Shown: positions 1 through 8,772, numbered from the stretch's first letter. The stretch: DNA of 64,000 bases from a bacterium (GCA_027310575.1 DAIDAO010000045.1:23143-87142); one strand, 5' to 3'. Notes: generated by a model not told the origin, from the sequence alone. Numbers and translations are program-made.

Positions 1-1
1 C

Positions 2-346
2 GTGTGGAGCCCGCAGAGGCTGCGCGTCCTGAACACCTGCGTCACGGTGAGCGGCGTGGTGGAGGGGCTCAGCTCCAACTCCGGCCCGGCCAACGACAAC
101 GACTTCGGCATCGACCTCAGGCTCGACCCCCAGTACGGCGGCCTCCTCACGGTCGCCAACGTCGTCCTCGAGGGCGGGCTGATGCACGCCGAAGTGGTCC
201 CTTCGCAGCAGGGGGCCCTGGCAGGGGTGCTCTCGCAGCTGAGGCCGGGAGACAGGATAACGATAACCGGGGCGCTGGTGCTCGACACCGACCACGGCTA
301 CGGCGCCGAGATCCATCCGGTGTGGGCCATCGCGGTCCTGCCCTAG
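2..346 (+). CDS. Hypothetical protein, possibly OB-fold (5' end probably cut)
   Basis: The frame is open from the first bases of the window and ends with TAG at 344-346, so the GTG at base 2 may be internal and the gene partial. The product is a beta-rich domain of about 114 residues. The segment around LRPGDRITITGALVLD and the closing YGAEIHPVWAI resemble small OB-like domains in bacterial and archaeal proteins that end in an EIHPV-type motif. No signal or membrane segment is visible. It lies directly upstream of the FAD oxidoreductase operon in the same direction. The function is unknown. Confidence 0.55.
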   Translation: MWSPQRLRVLNTCVTVSGVVEGLSSNSGPANDNDFGIDLRLDPQYGGLLTVANVVLEGGLMHAEVVPSQQGALAGVLSQLRPGDRITITGALVLDTDHGYGAEIHPVWAIAVLP

Positions 347-392
347 GGGGATATGGCACCTGCCTGAGGAAGAGGAGACGGCGGACGTCGCG

Positions 393-1451
393 GTGATCGG
401 CGCAGGCGTCGTCGGGCTCGCAGTCGCGTTCAGGCTCTCGAAGTCCGGCCTGCGCGTCGTGGTGGTCGAGAAGGAGGAAGGGCCGGGGATGGGCGTGACT
501 TCGGGCCAGGCCGGCGTCATCCATGTGGTGCAGCTCCCCTTCGGCTCCCTGAAGAGCAGGCTCGCCAGGGAAGGGAACAGGATGTACGACGGCCTCTGCA
601 GGGAGCTCGGCGTCAAGCTCGACCGGATGCCAGCCCTCCTCGTCGTGAGGGGGTGGGTGAAGGTCCCGGCGCTCGCCGCTGCCTTCCTCTACCTGAAGCT
701 CGGCCTCCGCGGAGAGTTCAGGACAAGGCTGATGAGGGGCAGGGGCCTGCGGGCGCTGGAGCCCCTCCTCGCCGACGGCGTGAAAGCGGGCCTGGTCGTT
801 GAAGGGTACGGCACGGTAGACGTCGCGGGGCTCGTGTCGAGGCTGAAGGCGGCGTCGGAGGAGAACGGAGCCAGGTTCGTCTTCGGGTGCAGGGTCACAG
901 CCGCGAGCAGGACCCCGGCCGGGGTGGTCCTCCATACGACCCGCGGCGACGTCAGGGCCAGGTCGGTCGTCAACGCGGCCGGCCTCTACTCCGACGACGT
1001 CTCGCTCTCCCTGGGAAGGGACCTTGGAAGGCTGGACCCCGGCCTAGGGGTAATGGCGGTCTACTCGGGCCTCGACCTGAGCTGCGTCGTGGCTCCCCTT
1101 CCGCTCGGGGTCGGGAAGAGGACGAAGGGGGGCGCCATAATCCCAGCCACGGACGGCACTGTGATCGTGGGCCCCACTCTCCGGATGGCCGCTTCGAAGG
1201 ACGACGTGGCCCACAACCAGGACGACGTCGACATCCTGGAGGGGAAGTTCGCCCCGCTTCTCAGAGCGGCCGGGAACCTCGTCAGGGTCTACGCGGGCAC
1301 TCGGCCCCTCTCTCCCACGAGGGACTTCATTATCGACTTCGACAGGGGGGCAAGGACCGTGAACCTGGTCGGCATCGAGTCCCCCGGCCTCACCGCCGCG
1401 CCCGCGATCGCGGAGACTGTGGAGAGGATGATCAGGGAGGCGCTGCGATGA
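393..1451 (+). CDS. FAD-dependent oxidoreductase (DAO/GlpA/LhgO-like)
   Basis: The protein starts at the dinucleotide-binding motif GAGVVGLAVAFRLSKSG followed by VVVVEKE, the usual Rossmann FAD site of the D-amino-acid oxidase/glycerol-3-phosphate dehydrogenase superfamily. It ends with the GIESPGLTAAPAIAE segment typical of LhgO/GlpA-like enzymes. The GTG at 393 falls inside the first beta strand. The frame is open back to at least 360, and residues ADVAV just upstream complete that strand, so translation probably begins near 360, perhaps at CTG. The TGA stop overlaps the ATG of the next gene (ATGA). The neighbouring FGGY kinase and second FAD enzyme suggest oxidation of a glycerol- or hydroxyacid-type substrate; the exact substrate is not determined. 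Confidence 0.8.
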   Translation: MIGAGVVGLAVAFRLSKSGLRVVVVEKEEGPGMGVTSGQAGVIHVVQLPFGSLKSRLAREGNRMYDGLCRELGVKLDRMPALLVVRGWVKVPALAAAFLYLKLGLRGEFRTRLMRGRGLRALEPLLADGVKAGLVVEGYGTVDVAGLVSRLKAASEENGARFVFGCRVTAASRTPAGVVLHTTRGDVRARSVVNAAGLYSDDVSLSLGRDLGRLDPGLGVMAVYSGLDLSCVVAPLPLGVGKRTKGGAIIPATDGTVIVGPTLRMAASKDDVAHNQDDVDILEGKFAPLLRAAGNLVRVYAGTRPLSPTRDFIIDFDRGARTVNLVGIESPGLTAAPAIAETVERMIREALR

Positions 1452-2842
1452 GCGGCGGAGGAGACCTCTACGCGTGCGTCGACGTGGGGACGTCGAACAT
1501 CAAGCTGTGCGTCTACGACTCCGAGCTGGTCCGCAGGCACTCGGAGACGGCCTCGGTCCCGGTCGACGCCCACGGGCTCCAGGACGCCGAGCTCCTGTAC
1601 AGGGCGGTCAGACACCTCCTCGACAGGGGGAAGGAGCTCGGAGCCAGGTCTGCCGGCCTCGCCACCTACCGGGCCTCGACGGTCGCGTGGCGCAAGGACG
1701 GGACGCCTCTGACCCCGGTCGTCACTTGGACAGACAGGAAGGTGACATCCACATACAGGGGGCTGCCTGCGTACTTCAAGCTCATCGGGAAGATCCCGCC
1801 CCTGGACCTGATCATCTCCCCCTACTCGCCCGTGATGAAGTTCCTGAGGCTCAGGGAGCTGAACCCCGCGCTCCCGGAGGACTGCATGCAGTGGACCGTG
1901 GACGGCTATCTCGCGTACAGGCTCACTGGAGAATTCGTCTCCGATCCGACGAACGCCTGCCTGACAGGCCTCGTCGACCCGCGCAGCATGAAGGAGATCG
2001 GGATCGTCAGGTCACTCTTCAAGCTGAAGTTCCAGGCCCCGCGCCTGGTCGAGAACTCGGAAAGGATAGGCGACGCAGGGGGGATCGAGCTGAACGCGCT
2101 CTCCGCCGACCAGCAGGCCGCCTGCATCGGCGAATGGGCGCTCGAAAAGGGGTCTGCGAAGGTCACGAACGGCACAGGGACCTTCGTCGACGTCCCCACG
2201 GACGGCTTCGCACGGCGGGGGGAGCTGATCCCCATGGTCCTCCTGAAGCACAGGGGCAGGGTCTGGTACGGGGTCGAGGGGTATCTGCCCACCACGGGGG
2301 TGGCTGTGAACCTCCTGCTCAGCATGGGCCTGATCAGGGGGTACGACGACCTGGAGGTGGCCGGGGACGGCGGCGTCCTCTTCATCCCAGCCCTGACCGG
2401 CCTCCAGGTCCCGCGCGCCCCTGACGCGAAGGGGATGGTGACGGGGCTGGACATGGGGTCGGACCGGAGGGCGCTCGTGTCCGGCCTGCTGAAGGCCATA
2501 GCCTTCCACGTGCGTTTCGTCCTCGAGCAGGCGGGGGAGAGGCCCAGGGTGCTGAAGGCCGACGGCGGCCTTTCGAAGTCTGGCGAGCTCCTGAGGAGGA
2601 TCTCCGCTGCCGCGAACGTGGACGTGGTGCGCTCCGCAGACCTCGAAGCGACGTCGCGCGGGCTAGCGATGTTGCAGATAGCTGCGACCGGCAAAGGGAG
2701 GCTGGAGGACCTCGCGAAGGTCAGGCAGGAGACAGAGGTTTTTAGCAGAAAGCCGGATGCGGTCATGGAGGAAGAATACGAGAAGTGGCGGAATCTGACA
2801 ACCTGGCTCAAGAGCTCGCCGAAGTCCTCCCCGGCCGAGTGA
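1448..2842 (+). CDS. FGGY-family carbohydrate kinase
   Basis: This 464-residue protein has the family's N-terminal phosphate-binding loop (CVDVGTSNIKL, residues about 10-20) and a C-terminal LKADGGLSKSGELL segment corresponding to the adenosine-binding region of glycerol, xylulose and gluconate kinases. Length matches the family (about 480-510) with a slightly short second half. It should phosphorylate a sugar or polyol with ATP in the cytoplasm. The start ATG overlaps the upstream stop by four bases, which implies translational coupling with the FAD oxidoreductase. The end overlaps the next gene by up to 58 bases. Context favours glycerol or a related triose; the specific substrate is an inference. 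Confidence 0.8.
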   Translation: MSGGGDLYACVDVGTSNIKLCVYDSELVRRHSETASVPVDAHGLQDAELLYRAVRHLLDRGKELGARSAGLATYRASTVAWRKDGTPLTPVVTWTDRKVTSTYRGLPAYFKLIGKIPPLDLIISPYSPVMKFLRLRELNPALPEDCMQWTVDGYLAYRLTGEFVSDPTNACLTGLVDPRSMKEIGIVRSLFKLKFQAPRLVENSERIGDAGGIELNALSADQQAACIGEWALEKGSAKVTNGTGTFVDVPTDGFARRGELIPMVLLKHRGRVWYGVEGYLPTTGVAVNLLLSMGLIRGYDDLEVAGDGGVLFIPALTGLQVPRAPDAKGMVTGLDMGSDRRALVSGLLKAIAFHVRFVLEQAGERPRVLKADGGLSKSGELLRRISAAANVDVVRSADLEATSRGLAMLQIAATGKGRLEDLAKVRQETEVFSRKPDAVMEEEYEKWRNLTTWLKSSPKSSPAE

Positions 2843-4140
2843 CGACCGACGTCGGCGCGTACCTGAAGGACTGGTGGCCGCTGCTCTGGGTCTCTGACCA
2901 GCCCCTCGGGAGCGCGCTCGCAGCGGTCAAACCGTTCAACGTCGACGAGCTTTCGAAGCTGGTCAGGTTCGCAGCTTCCAGGGGGGTCCCCCTGTACGTG
3001 AGGGGAGGGGGCAGCTCTGTCACAGGCGCGTCCATCCCCTCGAGCGGCATCGTGGTCGACACCTCGGCGCTGAACCAGGTCCTCGACCTCGACGAGTCGA
3101 ACAGGACGGTCACGGTCCAGGCCGGGGTCAGGCTGAACGCGCTGGAGGCGAAGCTCAACGAGAAGAGGCTCACCCTCTCCCAGTTCCCCCAGTCCTTCGA
3201 GCTGGTGACCGTCGGCGGCTACGTCTCGACCCTGGGGACGGGCGAGTACAGCACCCTCTACGGCGGGATCGAGGACTCGGTCCTGAGGCTCGAAGTGGTC
3301 CTCCCGACGGGGGAGGTCGTCTGGACCCGCAGGCGCGGCGCCCCCAGGTCGTCGGTCGGCCCGGACCTCAGCAGGCTCTTCCTCGGGGCGGAAGGGTCGC
3401 TCGGCATAGTCTCGGCCGCAGAGCTGAAGGTCAGAAGCGTGCCAGCCCACGTCTGGAAGGCCGCGTTCAGCTTCCCGACCTTCGAGGCCGCGGTCAACGC
3501 CGCAAGGAGCCTGGTCGAGCTCGACGTGAAGCCCGGGGTCTGCCGCGCCTACAACGAGCTGGAGTCCCAGTTCCAGTTCGGGGTGGCGGGCTGCACCCTA
3601 GTTCTCATCTACCATTTCAGGTCGGAGGCTGTCCTGAACGCGGTCAGGGCCGAGGTCCAGGCGCTGCTGCGGGAGGGCTCGGCGCCAGCGGACCCCGCGA
3701 TCGTCGACGCGTGGCTAGAGAAGCGGTTCAAATTCAGGGAGCAGCTCGAGTCGGTGAAGAACCTCGGCTACACCCTGGAGACCCTGGAGGTCGCGTCGAA
3801 GTGGACGAGGCTGCTCGAGCTCTACTACGACGCAGTCGGCGCCATCAGCGGCCTGGAGGGGGTGGGCGGGGTCGGCGCCCACGTCTCCCATCTGTACGAG
3901 CAGGGCGCCTGCATCTACTTCACCGTCCTGTTCAAGCCCAGGAAGGAGACCTACTGGGGGATGTGGGAGGCGATGGAGAAGGCGACCAAGGCCCACGACG
4001 CGACGATCTCCCACCATCACGGGGTGGGGATGCTGAAGAAGATCTACGCCAAGGACGAGATCCCCCTGGGACTCCTCAGGAGGATCAAGCAGGCCGTGGA
4101 CCCTGACGGTGTGATGAGCCCCGACAGGCTCCCGGAGTGA
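2785..4140 (+). CDS. FAD-linked oxidase/synthase, alkylglycerone-phosphate-synthase-like
   Basis: The 451-residue protein has a PCMH-type FAD-binding domain (YVRGGGSSVTGASIP near residue 72; GGYVSTLGTGEYSTLYGG near 145) and a C-terminal FAD-linked oxidase domain. Near the end it carries ISHHHGVGMLKK. The His-His-His-Gly-Val-Gly run is a hallmark of alkyldihydroxyacetonephosphate synthases, whereas glycolate and D-lactate dehydrogenases usually lack the triple histidine. GTG at 2785 keeps the conserved N-terminal helix. GTG at 2839 would give a tidy GTGA overlap with the kinase stop but removes that helix. Third gene of the operon. An ether-bond-forming role is possible; a hydroxyacid dehydrogenase is the conservative alternative. 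Confidence 0.75.
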   Translation: MAESDNLAQELAEVLPGRVTTDVGAYLKDWWPLLWVSDQPLGSALAAVKPFNVDELSKLVRFAASRGVPLYVRGGGSSVTGASIPSSGIVVDTSALNQVLDLDESNRTVTVQAGVRLNALEAKLNEKRLTLSQFPQSFELVTVGGYVSTLGTGEYSTLYGGIEDSVLRLEVVLPTGEVVWTRRRGAPRSSVGPDLSRLFLGAEGSLGIVSAAELKVRSVPAHVWKAAFSFPTFEAAVNAARSLVELDVKPGVCRAYNELESQFQFGVAGCTLVLIYHFRSEAVLNAVRAEVQALLREGSAPADPAIVDAWLEKRFKFREQLESVKNLGYTLETLEVASKWTRLLELYYDAVGAISGLEGVGGVGAHVSHLYEQGACIYFTVLFKPRKETYWGMWEAMEKATKAHDATISHHHGVGMLKKIYAKDEIPLGLLRRIKQAVDPDGVMSPDRLPE

Positions 4141-4142
4141 GC

Positions 4143-5084
4143 CTAGTAGATCATCTCGTCGCTGGCTTCGAGAGCGCCGCCGGCCGAAAGGAACCTGGGC
4201 GCGGTCAGCCTTCTGCGCCTGGCTTCTGCCAACACCGAAAGCTGGACCTGGAAGACGGCATGGAAGAGCCGCTCTGCCGGCGACCTCCCCCAGCTGCGCA
4301 AGACTCTCGACTCGTACCCCCCCTTCGCGAGGGCACGGCTCATCTTGCGCGCCATCCCCGACGGGTCGAAGCAGTCGAAGCCGTTCACTGCGTCCTGCTT
4401 GCCGAGGGAGAACAGCTCCAGGTGGCTGAACTCCTCCAGCAGTTCGCCGTGCGCCCTCGCGCCAAGGACTTCGTACGTCTTGGCAGAGGCGTAGAGCGCC
4501 GCAGGGTGAGCCATCGAGTTGCCGAGGAAGTACGTGGTGCCGTCCCCCCGGGCGAATCCCAGGCCCCGCCCAGCCGCAGCCCGGAGAGCGCCGCCGAAAT
4601 CGCACGGACCGTCGGCCCCCACGATCCTCAGGACCGCGGAGAGGCAGAGGCTGAATGAGAGCATGCCTGCCGTCCGCGGCCTGTACTCCATGGGAAGCTT
4701 GATCACGCGGTCGGTGACGCCTGCCAGCCTGCTGTCTGGGTCGGCGGTCAACGCGGTCGTCCCCTTCGCATGGCCCTTGACCCTCGACGCTGCCAGGACG
4801 TTCGACGACGTGCGGCCGGAGACTGAGATGAAATACGCCTCTGCCCCGTCTGCGAATTCCGGGGTGCTCGCGAGGACGTAGGGGTCGAGGGCGAGGCACC
4901 TCCCTCTTGTGGCGTAGAACCCCGCCAGGGCTGCCGCATGGGAATCGCCGGCCCCCACGAAGATGGACCCCTTCTTGGCCCGGGGGAGTTCCCGGCGCCC
5001 GAAGGTCTGCAAGACCCCGGGCTGCTTCTTCACCTCGTCGGCCAGGTCCTGAATGAGGTCTCCCGCCACGTGGCCGACTGGCAT
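4143..5084 (-). CDS. SIS-domain sugar-phosphate isomerase/deaminase-like protein
   Basis: The 313-residue protein resembles the double-SIS isomerase half of GlmS-type enzymes. The first SIS half contains FVGAGDSHAAA (about 41-51) and FISVSGRTSSNVLAA, the Ser/Thr-rich phosphate-binding loop. The second half contains YFLGNSMAHPAALYA and HGELLEEFSHLELF, where a Glu-His pair matches the catalytic region of these isomerases. It converges on the FAD/kinase operon with two bases between the stops, so it is a separate unit. A TATA-like TTATTAG at about 5092-5099 is too close to the ATG at 5084 but well spaced for a GTG start at 5069. Substrate unknown. Confidence 0.75.
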   Translation of the reverse strand: MPVGHVAGDLIQDLADEVKKQPGVLQTFGRRELPRAKKGSIFVGAGDSHAAALAGFYATRGRCLALDPYVLASTPEFADGAEAYFISVSGRTSSNVLAASRVKGHAKGTTALTADPDSRLAGVTDRVIKLPMEYRPRTAGMLSFSLCLSAVLRIVGADGPCDFGGALRAAAGRGLGFARGDGTTYFLGNSMAHPAALYASAKTYEVLGARAHGELLEEFSHLELFSLGKQDAVNGFDCFDPSGMARKMSRALAKGGYESRVLRSWGRSPAERLFHAVFQVQLSVLAEARRRRLTAPRFLSAGGALEASDEMIY

Positions 5085-5166
5085 GCGCCGTCTAATAACG
5101 GAAAGGGTGCCTCCAAGAAGCCTGACTTCCGAAAACTGGGGCGGTGACCCGCGGGCCTTCCGCGGA

Positions 5167-6411
5167 TCACTCGTCTTGTTCGTGCACTACACTGCAGCTG
5201 GGCGAAGCGGACGTGAGCTGGCAGGAGAGTTGGAGGTTGGCCCCCATCGACGCTATGATGTGGACCCCGTAGACCTGGCCGGGGCTGGTCGACGGAACCA
5301 GGACGAACTTCGACTCCCCGAAGGACATCTGGCCAGAGAAGGTGAGGGTGACGCACTGTCCCTTCGCGAGGGTCAGTCCCTGGTCCCCGCTCTCTGACTG
5401 GCTGCCGTTAACGAGGGCCATCTTCAGCGCGGCGCAGGAAGTCCCTGTCACAGTGGAGTTCAGAGGCACGAAGACGACCTCGTCAGCGTGCTCCATCTCG
5501 CACCTCACATCGCCGGAAGTGCTGTTGGACATGGTCGAAGTGGACGTGTAGCTCCCCTCCGTCTCGTTTGACTGGGTCTGGGTCTGATTCCCTGATTCGG
5601 AGCCGCATGCGAGTCCCGCGGCTGTGAAGTTCCCGTGGATGCCGATCGCGTTCAGGACCACAGAAGAGTTGCCGCTGTTCTGCACTTGGACTGTGATCGT
5701 GGTGCTGTTCCCCGAGACGGACAGAGCCGTGAGGCTTGCCGTCACGTTGCCCTGCGCGCTCTCGAGCTGGTTCCTGTCCTCCGATGTCAGCGTCTGCTGC
5801 GACCCGACCTCTTCATGGTCCTGGCCGCCGGTCCTGACTATCCCTACGGCGGACGGGATCATCTGGTAGCCGCTGGGGGTCTTGACTATCACCGGGTTGA
5901 GCTGGAGGAGCGCGACAGAGCTACCCTGGATCGCCGATGGCTTCGCAAGGGTGACTGTCAGCATGCTCCCGCCTGTAGCCAATGTCACCGGGGACTTGGT
6001 GCCGTTGACATCGATGCTGATGCCGGTGACTGCGAGGGTGAAGGAGTAGATCACTGACCCGTTCGGCAGGGTTGCCAGCGCTATGGTCTGGGACACGTTC
6101 TGCAGCGCGAGGACGTCGAGGGTCGCAGAGCCGCCGGACGGCGTCAGAGTGACCGTCTTCATGCTCTGCTGGGCCCCGCCGGCAGGTTCGCCGACGAGGA
6201 GCGCAATGGACGAGTAGGTCAGGTTGAGGGAGGTGGTCCCCCGTGGGACGATGGGAGGGTCGGTCAGCCTGATCGCCAGACTTGCCGAATTGCCTCCTCC
6301 TATGCCTGTGTTGACTGGCTGGTTGAGATACAGCGTGGATGATACTATGATGATTGCCGCTACCGCGAGCGCGGCCGCAGTGTACTTCAGTGCTTGTCTT
6401 CTTACGGACAT
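5167..6411 (-). CDS. Secreted or membrane-anchored DUF4382-like protein
   Basis: The 414-residue protein starts with a basic end and a hydrophobic helix (about residues 8-28), consistent with a signal or anchor. The next ~180 residues match the DUF4382 pattern: SLAIRLTDPPIVPRGTTSLNLTYSSIAL, then repeated conversion of a mean value into a formula-like beta domain ending in VIVKTPSGYQMIPSAVGIV. The C-terminal half is Ser/Thr/Asn-rich with several N-x-S/T sites and may form a second beta domain on the cell surface. A TATA-like AATATC at about 6444-6450 lies about 35 bases upstream. The winged-helix membrane regulator immediately upstream on the same strand may control it. Function unknown. Confidence 0.7.
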   Translation of the reverse strand: MSVRRQALKYTAAALAVAAIIIVSSTLYLNQPVNTGIGGGNSASLAIRLTDPPIVPRGTTSLNLTYSSIALLVGEPAGGAQQSMKTVTLTPSGGSATLDVLALQNVSQTIALATLPNGSVIYSFTLAVTGISIDVNGTKSPVTLATGGSMLTVTLAKPSAIQGSSVALLQLNPVIVKTPSGYQMIPSAVGIVRTGGQDHEEVGSQQTLTSEDRNQLESAQGNVTASLTALSVSGNSTTITVQVQNSGNSSVVLNAIGIHGNFTAAGLACGSESGNQTQTQSNETEGSYTSTSTMSNSTSGDVRCEMEHADEVVFVPLNSTVTGTSCAALKMALVNGSQSESGDQGLTLAKGQCVTLTFSGQMSFGESKFVLVPSTSPGQVYGVHIIASMGANLQLSCQLTSASPSCSVVHEQDE

Positions 6412-6530
6412 TTGTGGACTCCCTCTGCCTGCCTAGGTGGATATTGCTAGGCCCTTGAATGCCTCGCAGAGGGCCTGAAACCGGCCGTTCAACCAGCTTG
6501 AATGACGGCGCCCTTCGGGGGCGTATTCGG

Positions 6531-6974
6531 TCACTTCCAGGTCGCCAGCCTCCGCCAGACACGGACAGTCTCATACCACACCACTGCCACCAGGGCGAGA
6601 GACGACCCCGCCAGGAACGGGAGGTACGCTGGCGTCGAGACTGACATGTACGCGAAGTATCCCACGAGCGCGGTGAAGAGGACCGCGACGAACAGGAGCT
6701 GGGGGACCACCACGGCCCCAACCTTGACGTACCCTTCGAGCAGCTGCTTCGTCGTGTCCTTCGTGGCAAGGTAGCGGCCGTAGCCGTCCTGGGAGGCGTA
6801 CCCCGCGTCTATGAGCCGCTTGAGGTGATACGAAGCCAGGGAAGCCGTGGAGAACTGCAGGCCGCTCTGGACGTCCTTGAGCTCGCACGGGCCGTGCTGG
6901 AGGACGTAGAGGTAGACGCGCAGGGTGTTCCCCTTGATCTCCAGACCGGGGCCGGAGCCCTGGGCCCTGCTCAT
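6531..6974 (-). CDS. Winged-helix regulator with C-terminal membrane hairpin
   Basis: This 147-residue protein has an ArsR-like winged helix in the first ~75 residues (LRVYLYVLQHGPCELKDVQ, then ASLASYHLKRLIDAGY as recognition helix, and YGRYLATKD as wing). Two hydrophobic helices follow at about residues 85-107 and 113-133, so the DNA-binding domain would face the cytoplasm from the membrane. The gene has its own TATA-like GTTAAATGA near 7000-7008, about 30 bases before the ATG. It lies on the same strand just upstream of the surface DUF4382 gene and could sense the envelope to control it; that link is inference. Confidence 0.7.
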   Translation of the reverse strand: MSRAQGSGPGLEIKGNTLRVYLYVLQHGPCELKDVQSGLQFSTASLASYHLKRLIDAGYASQDGYGRYLATKDTTKQLLEGYVKVGAVVVPQLLFVAVLFTALVGYFAYMSVSTPAYLPFLAGSSLALVAVVWYETVRVWRRLATWK

Positions 6975-7028
6975 TCGTAAGCCACCTGTCCAGCCCTGCT
7001 CATTTAACGCTAGGGCCTTGAAACCCGT

Positions 7029-7442
7029 CTAGAGCCTCGGGTTCGTCCTGTTGACGAACTCCGTGACCACGCCGTGCGCCGGGTTGGCCTGAAGCGCCTC
7101 CAGGCTGACGGACGGGTTCTCCCTCAGGGCCTCGCGGAGGCTCTCCATGAACCTGCTCGGGTTCTTCACCTCGTCTCTGTTGGCCTCGGAGACCACCGAC
7201 TCGTGGTCGCAGACCACCGTGAACCTCGCCATCGAACCCTTCAGGTCGTCGATCGCGAACAGGACCGCCAGCACCTCGGCGTCGTCGCTCTCCTCGGCCT
7301 CCACCTTCTTGACGTTCCGCCTCCCGCTCCCCTCGACGACGTAGCCCACGTAGGCCTCACGGTGGAGCGAGGGGTCGTGCATGTTGAGTATCTTGGCGTC
7401 GACGTACACTTTCGGGGACTTGGCCCTTCCGAACAGCCTCAT
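7029..7442 (-). CDS. RNase H-fold-like hypothetical protein
   Basis: From ATG at 7442 the product is 137 residues. It begins YVDAKI, continues with EAYVGYVVE, has ESDDAEVLAVLFAIDDL in the middle, then FTVVCDHESVVSEANR. The order of an early Asp on a first strand, a central acidic helix and a later CDHESVV strand-turn resembles RNase H-like folds of the reverse-transcriptase-associated type, though a full catalytic set is not certain. In-frame codons continue upstream of 7442 into the opposite gene, but the ATG matches the shared TATA element (ttaaata at 7474-7480) about 32 bases away. It is divergent from the methyltransferase gene. Confidence 0.55.
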   Translation of the reverse strand: MRLFGRAKSPKVYVDAKILNMHDPSLHREAYVGYVVEGSGRRNVKKVEAEESDDAEVLAVLFAIDDLKGSMARFTVVCDHESVVSEANRDEVKNPSRFMESLREALRENPSVSLEALQANPAHGVVTEFVNRTNPRL

Positions 7443-7472
7443 CGTCTTCCGCTTCGCCGGGCCCTTTCCCTT

Positions 7473-7480
7473 CTTAAATA
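7473..7480. promoter_or_regulatory. Shared divergent TATA-like element
   Basis: The sequence cttaaata lies 24 bases before the ATG of the methyltransferase at 7504 and about 31 bases before the ATG at 7442 on the other strand. Both distances fit archaeal leaderless promoters. One box may serve both genes or two overlapping boxes may be present. Confidence 0.5.
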
Positions 7481-7503
7481 ACGCGTGAGGCTGCGAAACC
7501 CGC

Positions 7504-8022
7504 ATGAGCTCCGACGCGTTCATCGAGATGCTGGCCCCGTCCAGCGGGGAGAAGATCCTCGACATCGGCGCGGGGAGGGGCAGGGTCGCGGACCGCGTCA
7601 TGAGGGCATCGAATGGCGCGGAGGTGTACGCTGTGGAGCCCGACGAGAAGAGGGTGGCGTCGATGCGGCGGGAGTTCCCGGCGATCAAGAGCTCTGTGGC
7701 CGCTGCCGAGAGCCTCCCATTCCCCGACTCTTACTTCGACAAGGCCTACGCGACCATGGCCCTTCATCACTTCGCGGACCTTGACAGGGCCCTCCGCGAG
7801 GTCGCCCGCGTGCTGCAGCAGGGGGGCCGGTTCGTCATACTGGATGTGGAGCCCAGCTCCCTGCTGGGAGGGATCTTCAGGCTCTTCGCCAGTCTGATGG
7901 GGGAACACCTGAATCTCCTGAGCGAGGACCAGCTCTTGGCGAGGACGGCCCCTGAAGGGTTCAGGGTGGGGCGCTCGGAGAGGCACGGTTCCCGCTATCT
8001 CGTCGAGCTGTCGCGCCCCTGA
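7504..8022 (+). CDS. Class I SAM-dependent methyltransferase (UbiE/COQ5-like, Methyltransf_11)
   Basis: The 172-residue protein has motif I ILDIGAGRGRVADRV (residues about 18-32), an acidic end of strand two (VYAVEPDEKR), motif II-like FDKAYATMALHHFADLDRALREVARVL and the post-motif GGRFVILDVEPSS. This is the usual Methyltransf_11 order. The protein is short: it lacks the C-terminal cap that some family members use for substrate choice. It starts with ATG 24 bases after a TATA-like box, so a leaderless transcript is likely. The substrate cannot be read from the sequence. Confidence 0.8.
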   Translation: MSSDAFIEMLAPSSGEKILDIGAGRGRVADRVMRASNGAEVYAVEPDEKRVASMRREFPAIKSSVAAAESLPFPDSYFDKAYATMALHHFADLDRALREVARVLQQGGRFVILDVEPSSLLGGIFRLFASLMGEHLNLLSEDQLLARTAPEGFRVGRSERHGSRYLVELSRP

Positions 8023-8056
8023 CGGTTATCTACCTGGACGGACGACGCGCGACCGC

Positions 8057-8746
8057 TTGCCGACGATAGAGCTGGGCGCCCGCAGGATCGAGTACTCTGT
8101 CGTCAAAGGGACCAGTCGGAGGTACACATACTTCAGGTTCAGGGAGGACCTGACCCTCGAGGTGGTCCTTCCGAGAAGCGGCGGGGTCGACGTAGAGAAG
8201 GCCATCACGGACAGGTCCGGCTGGCTTCGGCGGGAGTACGAGAGGCTGTCCAGGACGAGGAAGGTCCTGAGCAAGGGGGAGGTCATGTACGACGGCGACC
8301 TCCTCAGGATCGTCTTCTCCGAAGGCGACGAAGGACACCCCATCCCCGAGCCGTCGAAGGGGATCGTGACCTTCCGGGCAGGCGACCCAGGGAGGGTCAG
8401 AGAGCTGGTCCGCCGGTGGTTCCTGAGAGAGAGCTCCGCATACGTCGTGAAGAAGGTCGCCGAGATGGCTCCGAAGATGGGGGTCAGGCCGAGCCGGGTG
8501 GACGTGAGGGAGATAGGCAAGTGGGGGTACTGCACGCGCGGAGGGAGGCTCTCCTTCAGCTGGCAGCTGATCGCTCTGCCGGAGAGGCTCAGGGAGTACG
8601 TGGTCATCCACGAGCTGAACCACCTCGCCCACTTCGACCATTCCGCCGCCTTCAAGCGGAGGCTCGCTGAGTTCTGCCCGGACTTCCGGGAGCGGGAAAG
8701 GGAGCTGGACCTGGTCGCCCCCTACGACAGGCTCGTCCTGTCCTAG
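8057..8746 (+). CDS. YgjP/DUF45-family zinc metallopeptidase-like protein
   Basis: The 229-residue protein starts at TTG (PTIELGARRIEYSVVKG). Its second half has the family signature: WGYCTRGGRLSFSWQLIALP followed by VVIHELNHLAHFDHSAAFKRRLAEFCPDF, where HELNH is the HExxH zinc and catalytic motif and a downstream His can be a third ligand. These proteins (M48-like, formerly DUF45) are often found beside type I restriction genes in bacteria but are also stand-alone, as here. Length is typical. No signal peptide, so cytoplasmic. Target unknown. Confidence 0.85.
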   Translation: MPTIELGARRIEYSVVKGTSRRYTYFRFREDLTLEVVLPRSGGVDVEKAITDRSGWLRREYERLSRTRKVLSKGEVMYDGDLLRIVFSEGDEGHPIPEPSKGIVTFRAGDPGRVRELVRRWFLRESSAYVVKKVAEMAPKMGVRPSRVDVREIGKWGYCTRGGRLSFSWQLIALPERLREYVVIHELNHLAHFDHSAAFKRRLAEFCPDFRERERELDLVAPYDRLVLS

Positions 8747-8772
8747 CCCCGCGTCGCCACCTTCCCAGGAAC

